From contig CM074179.1 in the NCBI GenBank assembly GCA_037179385.1, positions 3,534,001-3,598,000 of the forward strand: 64,000 bases of DNA. The letters are read 5' to 3'. The notes beneath the pieces were generated by a model, which searched no databases, was not told the origin of the DNA, and worked only from the letters and a program-made list of their open reading frames with translations. Source of the DNA: Holothuria scabra. Lineage: Eukaryota; Echinodermata; Holothuroidea; Aspidochirotida; Holothuriidae. Of this stretch, positions 58,547-64,000 are shown one piece after another (position 1 is the stretch's first letter; each line of letters starts with the position of its first letter). The translations under genes were made by a program, and so were the position numbers.

Positions 58547-61015
58547 TCTGAGAATTTCGCGAAGTTGGAACTACTCGCGTCACACAGTAGAAAGTGTCAC
58601 TTTGTCATGATGGGTTGATTTGCGAAAGGGAATAAGTTTAAAGCGCCCGATCATTCAGGTAGCTGTTTTTAACAGTGACTTTTCTTTTGGTTTACACTGT
58701 CTTAGCAGGTAAAATTAAAAAAAGACATTGAATATTAGATGTTCATGTTTATGTATTTAAATTTATTCAAAACAGTGACGTGTTACCTGATAAGTGCATT
58801 TTGGAGAATAGAGGCACTGTTTATCCTGCCAATTAATTCATTTTAAAGTAATTTACGGTGTCTTGACAAGAAAAAATTGGCCATACATGCAAACTTGACG
58901 AGACCGGCAGTGAAGGATAAGTTATCCAAACGGTTTACCATTTATTTTGAAAGCAAATTTGAAAGCAAAACGCAATGAAATTGCTTCGGATCAAAGAGGG
59001 AAGAGAGCATGAGTAACCAGTAATTTACGGTGTCTTCACAAGAAAAAATTGGCCATACATGCAAACTTGACGAGACCGGCAGTGAAGGATAAGTTATCCA
59101 ATCGGTTTACCGTTTATTTCGAAAGCAAATTTGAAAACAAAACGCAATGAAATTGCTTCGGTTCAAAGAGGGAAGAGAGCACGAGTAACCAGTTTCATGT
59201 AACGTGAATACTAAAGTCACAGGGGTGCAATTTGCTTCAAAATATGACAAAAACCAGCCTTAACTAACGATCTACCATCGTTATAATTAAACACTTGGCT
59301 TGCAGTTGTAACTTTAAACATTTCATGGTAGATCGCAGCGCTCTTTCAGTTAATATCTCGTCTCCTTATCACCAGTTTGCAATAGGAGTTAGACTTTTCT
59401 ATCCATGGAAGAAACTGTTTTGGTTATTAATATAGTATCTATCTGAGCAGAACGTATCCTGGCGATTACCTGGGCCTGAAAAAAAAAAAAAAATCAAAAG
59501 TCTCCTTCCGGATTTCAAATGTAAATTTATTGGCTCTAAAATTGTCTCCTACAAGTTTAAACATGTTTTCCTTACATTTGGATTACGAGGTGGAATTGGC
59601 GTTCTGCCGGTACCTCTGCCGATGGCCCATTACGAGCTGCAAATTCCCCGCGAAAACCTGCAACAGTCTTTTCTTTACGATCGTCCCGGCTCAAAACAAA
59701 TGTACACAAATAGAAGAAACAACTCATTAAAACAACTCTACATGCTACTTTTATTATGTGAAATCCTCAGACCTATAAGCCTCCGAAAATTTTTTTCTGA
59801 AAAAGTCGGCTCGAATAATTAACTATTTTCTATTGAAATTGTCCTCTTAAAAATTCGCTTGGAGCTCAGACAGTCTGAGAATTTCGCGAAGTTAGAACTA
59901 CTCGCGTCACACAGTAGAAAGTATCACTTTGTCGTGATGGGTTGATTTGCGAAAGGGAATAAGTTTAAAGCGCCCGATCGTTCAGGTAGCTGTTTTCAAC
60001 AGTGACTTTTCTTTTGGTTTTCCCTTTGTTAGCAGGTAAAATTAAAAAAAAAAAAACATTGAATATTAGATGTTCGTGTTTATGTATTTAAATTTATTCA
60101 AAACAGTGACGTGTTACCTGATAAGTGCATTTTGGAGAATAGAGGCACTGTTTTATCCTGCCTATTACTTCATTTTAAAGTAATTTACGGTGTCTTGACA
60201 AGAAAAAATTGGCCATACATGCAAATTTGACGAGACCGGCAGTGAAGGATAAGTTATCCAAACGGTTTACCATTTATTTTGAAAGCAAACCGCAATGAAA
60301 TTGCTTCGGATCAAAGAGGGAAGAGTGCATGAGTAACCAGTTTCATGTAACGTGAAAACTAGAGTCACAGGGGTGCAATTTTCTTCAAAATATGGCCAAA
60401 AACCAGCCTTAACTGACGATCTACCATCGTTATAATTAAATACTTGGCTTGCAGTTGTAACTTTTAACATTTCATATTAGATCGTGGCGCTCTCCCAGTT
60501 AATATCTCGTCTCCTTACCACCAGTTTGCAATAGGAGTTAAGACTTTTCTATTGATAGAAGAAATTGTTTTGGTTATCAATATAGTATCTATCTGAGTAG
60601 AACGTATCCTGGCGATTACCCGGGCCTGAAAAAAAAATCAAAAGTCTCCTTCCGGATTTCAAATGTAAATTTATTGGCTCTAAAATTGTCTCCTACAAGT
60701 TTAAACATGTTTTCCTTACATTTGGATTACGAGGTGGAATTGGTGTTCTGCCGGTACCGCTGCCGATGGCCCATTACGACCTGCAAATTCCCCGCGAAAA
60801 CCTGCAACAGTCTTTTCTTTACGATCGTCCCGGCTCAAAATAAATGTACACAAATGAAACAAACAAAACATTAAAACAACTCTAAATACTACTTTCATTA
60901 CGCTGAAATCCTCAGACCTATAAGCCTCCGAAAAATTTTTTTCTGAAAAAGTCGGCTCGAAAAATTAACTATTTTCTATTGAAATTGTCCTCTTAAAAAT
61001 TCGCTTGGAGCTCGA

Positions 61016-61211
61016 AAATCTTGGACAAAACGCGTTAGGACATCCCCGCTCCCCTTCGCAATGTTGGTCATAGTTAGCCTATTCACGGCATACATTCACT
61101 CTTTCAGCGCAACATTGGAAAGGGGAGCGGGGGAGGGGGATTCATGTAAGCCTTTGAACTGAAATTCAAGAATATTATTGCAAAGTGTCCCAACAGTTTT
61201 GTCCAAGATTG
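61016..61211. mobile_element. 196-bp palindromic MITE, copy 2
   Basis: Same structure as 58351-58546 with a few substitutions (GCGTTAGGACATCCCC). The first base of the end is AAATCTT rather than CAATCTT. It lies between satellite units 2 and 3. Confidence 0.85.
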
Positions 61212-62903
61212 TCTGAGAATTTCGCGAAGTTGGAACTACTCGCGTCACACAGTAGAAAGTATCACTTTGTCGTGATGGGTTGATTTGCGAAAGGGAATAA
61301 GTTTAAAGCGCCCGATCGTTCAGGTAGCTGTTTTCAACAGTGACTTTGCTTTTGGTTTACACTGTCTTAGCAGGAAAGATTAAAAAAAAAACAAAAAAAC
61401 ATTGAACATTAGATGTTCGTGTTTATATATTTAAATTCATTCAAAATAGTTACGTGTTACGGGATAAGTGCATTTTGGAGAATAGAGGCACTGTTTCATC
61501 CTGCCTATTACTTCATTTTAAAGTAATTTACGGTGTCTTGACAAGAAAAAATTGGCCATACATGCAAACTTGACGAGACCGGCAGTGAAGGATAAGTTAT
61601 CCAAACGGTTTACCATTTATTTTGAAAGCAAATTTGAAAGCAAAACGCAATGAAATTGCTTCGGATCAAAGAGGGAAGAGAGCATGAGTAACCAGTTTCA
61701 TGTAACGTGAAAACTAGAGTCACAGGGGTGCAATTTGCTTCAACATATGGCAAAAAACCAGCCTTAACTGACGATCTACCATCGTTATAATTAAATACTT
61801 GGCTTGCAGTTGTAACTTTAAACATTTCATGGTAGATCGTGGCGCTCTCCCAGTTAATATCTCGTCTCCTTACCACCAGTTTGCAATAGGAGTTAGACTT
61901 TTCTATCCATGGAAGAAACTGTTTTGGTTATTAATATAGTATCTATCTGAGCAGAACGTATCCTGGCGATTACCTGGGCCTGAAAAAAAAATTCAAAAGT
62001 CTCCTTCCGGATTTCAAATGTAAATTTATTGGCTCTAAAATTGTCTCCTACAAGTTTAAACATGTTTTCCTTACATTTGGATTACGAGGTGGCATTGGCG
62101 TTCTGCCGGTACCTCTGCCGATGGCCCATTACGAGCTGCAAATTCCCCGCGAAAACCTGCAACAGTCTTTTCTTTACGATCGTCCCGGCTCAAAATAAAT
62201 GTACACAAATGAAACAAACAACACATTAAAGCAACTCTAAATACTACTTTTATTATGTTGAAATCCTCAGACCTATAAGCCTCCGAAAATTTTTTTCTGA
62301 AAAAGTCGGCTCAAAATATTAACTATTTTCTATTGAAATTGTCCTCTTAAAAATTCGCTTGGAGCTCAGACAGTCTGAGAATTTCGCGAAGTTAGAACTA
62401 CTCGCGTCACACAGTAGAAAGTATCACTTTGTCGTGATGGGTTGATTTGCGAAAGGGAATAAGTTTAAAGAGCCCGATCGTTCAGGTAGCTGTTTTCAAC
62501 AGTGACTTTTCTTTTGGTTTACACTGTCTTAGCAGGTAAAATTAAAAAAAAAAAAAAATTGAATATTAGATGTTCGTGTTTATGTATTTAAATTTATTCA
62601 AAATAGTGACGTGTTACCTGATAAGTGCATTTTGGAGAATAGAGGCACTGTTTTATCCTGCCTATTACTTCATTTTAAAGTAATTTACGGTGTCTTGACA
62701 AGAAAAAATTGGCCATACATGCAAATTTGACGAGACCGGCAGTGAAGGATAAGTTATCCAATCGGTTTACCGTTTATTTTGAAAGCAAATTTGAAAGCAA
62801 AACGCAATTAAATTGCTTCGGTTCAAAGAGGGAAGAGAGCACGAGTAACCAGTTTCATGTAACGTGAAAACTAGAGTCACAGGGAAAATCTCGAAAAAAT
62901 CGA

Positions 62904-63097
62904 AAATCTTGGACAAAACTCGTTTGGAAACCCTCGCTCCCCTTCGCAATGTTGGTCATAGTTAGTCTATTCACGGCATATATTCACTCTTTCAGCGCAA
63001 CATTGGAAAGGGGAGCGGGGGAGGGGATTCATGTAAGCCTTTGAACTGAAATTCAAGAATATTATGGCAAAGTGTCCCAACAGTTTGTCCAAGATTG
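62904..63097. mobile_element. ~194-bp palindromic MITE, copy 3
   Basis: Same family, ending AGTTTGTCCAAGATTG with TA outside. It closes the composite on the right. Satellite unit 4 is cut short against its left end. Confidence 0.85.
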
Positions 63098-63101
63098 TAG
63101 A

Positions 63102-64000
63102 TCTCGTATCGTCACAGCAGAGGCTTTCAGAAGCATTTTCGACTTTTCTTTAATTTTTTCTTTCTCTTCAAGAGAAGTAGAAATATTTATTATCTCCGAA
63201 TTAAGCATAAACCGAAAAATCTGATTTACTTTTTTGGTTTTGGTTCTGACTTGAAATCGTGAACTGAAAACCCCAGTTCCATTAAAAGATTTACTGTGGC
63301 TGTCAATGACTGTTCACTGTCATTAAATGTGTCTCCTCCCATGAAAATATCATCCATATAACCAACCACATTTAAAAACCTCTCTTTCGGAGGTTAGAAA
63401 ATACGGGTTTCAATAACTTTCTAAAAACCGGCGGAGCTGACGCTAGCCCATATGGCAGACATGTGTACTCATAGACATTAAGATTCCACTCAAAACTTAA
63501 GTATTTCCTGTGTTCAGCATCAACTGGTACTGAAGAGTAAGCGTACTTTAATTCAATTAACGCCATAAAACAATAACGCCGCATAAGTTGTACAACAGAA
63601 GGCAGACCATCCATCTTAAAATGGCGGTACTTAACAAATTTGTTCAATTGTCTTAGATTTAGGATCATCCTATGTGATCCATCCTTTTTTGGTATGAAGA
63701 AAATAGGTGACAGAAAGTCGCCTGGGCTTCTCTTAGTTGGGACTATAACACCTTCATCCAAAAGATTTTTAATTTTACCTTCATACATTTCCAAATTGGG
63801 TGCAGAGCCTCGTGACAAAAGGTTAAATTTGAAGGCGCTTTAGGTTCAAATTCTATTTTAAGCCCTTGTACTGTTTGTAACACTTCGTTATCAGTGGTTA
63901 CATTTAACCACGCTAAATAATATCTGGCAAGCCGACCAACAATTGTAACATTATCATATCCCATTGTATGATAAAAGGGTGATGAACACACCTCACCTTT
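63102..64000 (-). pseudogene. DIRS-like reverse transcriptase, partial and broken
   Basis: From the window edge the frame reads GRLARYYLAWLNVTTDNEVL and LQTVQGLKIEF (63991-63743). A frameshift leads into EMYEGKIKNLLDEGVIVPTK, FLSPIFFIPKKDGSHRMILN (finger region) and LRQLNKFVKYRHFKMDGL. Motif A appears as MALIELKYAYSSVPV, with Glu where the metal-binding Asp is usual, and TCLPYGLASAPPVFRKLLKP follows. A lost base in a T run near 63380 shifts the frame to NVVGYMDDIFMGGDTF, whose YMDD box is intact (63340-63362). A TAA interrupts at about 63222. Sequence such as ASAVTIRD is the last readable piece before the TA at 63099. The upstream part of the element lies beyond the window. Confidence 0.92.

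Larger units (their letters stand above)
58351..63097. mobile_element. 4.75-kb TIR-bounded satellite composite inside the DIRS element
   Basis: The outer ends CAATCTTGGACAAAACTCG and, inverted, CAATCTTGGACAAACTG are directly flanked by TA (58349-58350 and 63098-63099). DIRS coding sequence runs up to both TA sites. The layout is MITE (58351-58546), unit 1 (58547-59872), unit 2 (59873-61012), MITE (61016-61211), unit 3 (61212-62368), partial unit 4 (62373-62904), MITE (62904-63097). Units are about 1.15 kb. Unit 1 is longer because a piece of about 173 bp (58848-59012) is repeated at 59021-59190. No transposase ORF is present: the recurring 66-codon ORFs (59530, 60674, 62029) are copies of the same unit segment and show no motif. 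Confidence 0.85.
56578..64000 (-). mobile_element. Decayed DIRS-like retrotransposon, right end outside the window
   Basis: The order on the minus strand is reverse transcriptase (64000-63102), a 4.75-kb insertion, RNase H and linked domain (58348-57435), then tyrosine recombinase (57537-56578). The use of a tyrosine recombinase in place of a DDE integrase, and the RT-RH/YR overlap, mark the DIRS order. All three genes carry frameshifts or stops, so the copy is dead. Where its 3' terminus lies is unknown. The inverted repeat at 56182-56435 may belong to it. Confidence 0.88.

Noticed and set aside
59530..62229. Three near-identical 66-codon ORFs (59530, 60674, 62029) as a gene family
   Set aside because: They are the same segment of the 1.15-kb satellite unit repeated. 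No recognisable motif.

Overview
The window reads as AT-rich metazoan nuclear DNA. It holds one split gene with spliceosomal introns, long non-coding stretches and many layers of transposon relics. There are no operons, no ribosome-binding-site-led ORFs and no rRNA. The dense CCTAGGCCTA-type words (for example 14230-15620), together with a DIRS retrotransposon and hAT, Harbinger-like and TA-inserting elements, suggest an ambulacrarian, perhaps an echinoderm such as a sea cucumber. That placement is an impression from word usage and element mix, not a proven assignment.

The only host gene I can support is a monocarboxylate-transporter-like (SLC16, MFS) gene on the minus strand between 53519 and 40959. 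Four exons join in frame: 53519-53361, 47662-47516, 43122-42193 and 41107-40959. Together they encode about 455 residues, from TM1 to a stop after TM12. The exon with the N-terminal DGGWGW-type motif is not visible. The first intron appears to use a GC donor. Its exon lies between two miniature transposons, one ending 6 bp from the inferred acceptor and one starting about 20 bp past the donor.

Left part (1-35700): a roughly 0.9 kb duplicated segment (1119-2010 and 19246-20872), whose second copy carries a 729-bp terminal-inverted-repeat element absent from the first; foldbacks and palindromes (3935-4012, 4150-4785, 11899-12211); hAT-type elements with 8-bp target duplications (6482-6761, 17149-18611, and a nested pair 27064-29664 around 27179-28840); a 7.1-kb interval bounded by 46-bp inverted repeats and TTA (8959-16104); a 47-bp minisatellite (18771-19139); a C-terminal hAT transposase fragment (29855-30340); and two inverted copies of an element carrying a 105-bp minisatellite (about 25330-26340 and 34600-35695).

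Right part (56000-64000): a decayed DIRS-like retrotransposon on the minus strand, running off the window edge. Its reverse transcriptase, RNase H and tyrosine recombinase are all recognisable. It is interrupted between the reverse transcriptase and RNase H parts by a 4.75-kb block (58351-63097). That block has CAATCTTGGAC inverted ends, TA on both sides, three 196-bp palindromic elements and a tandem array of about 1.15-kb units. This composite is the most unusual structure in the window.
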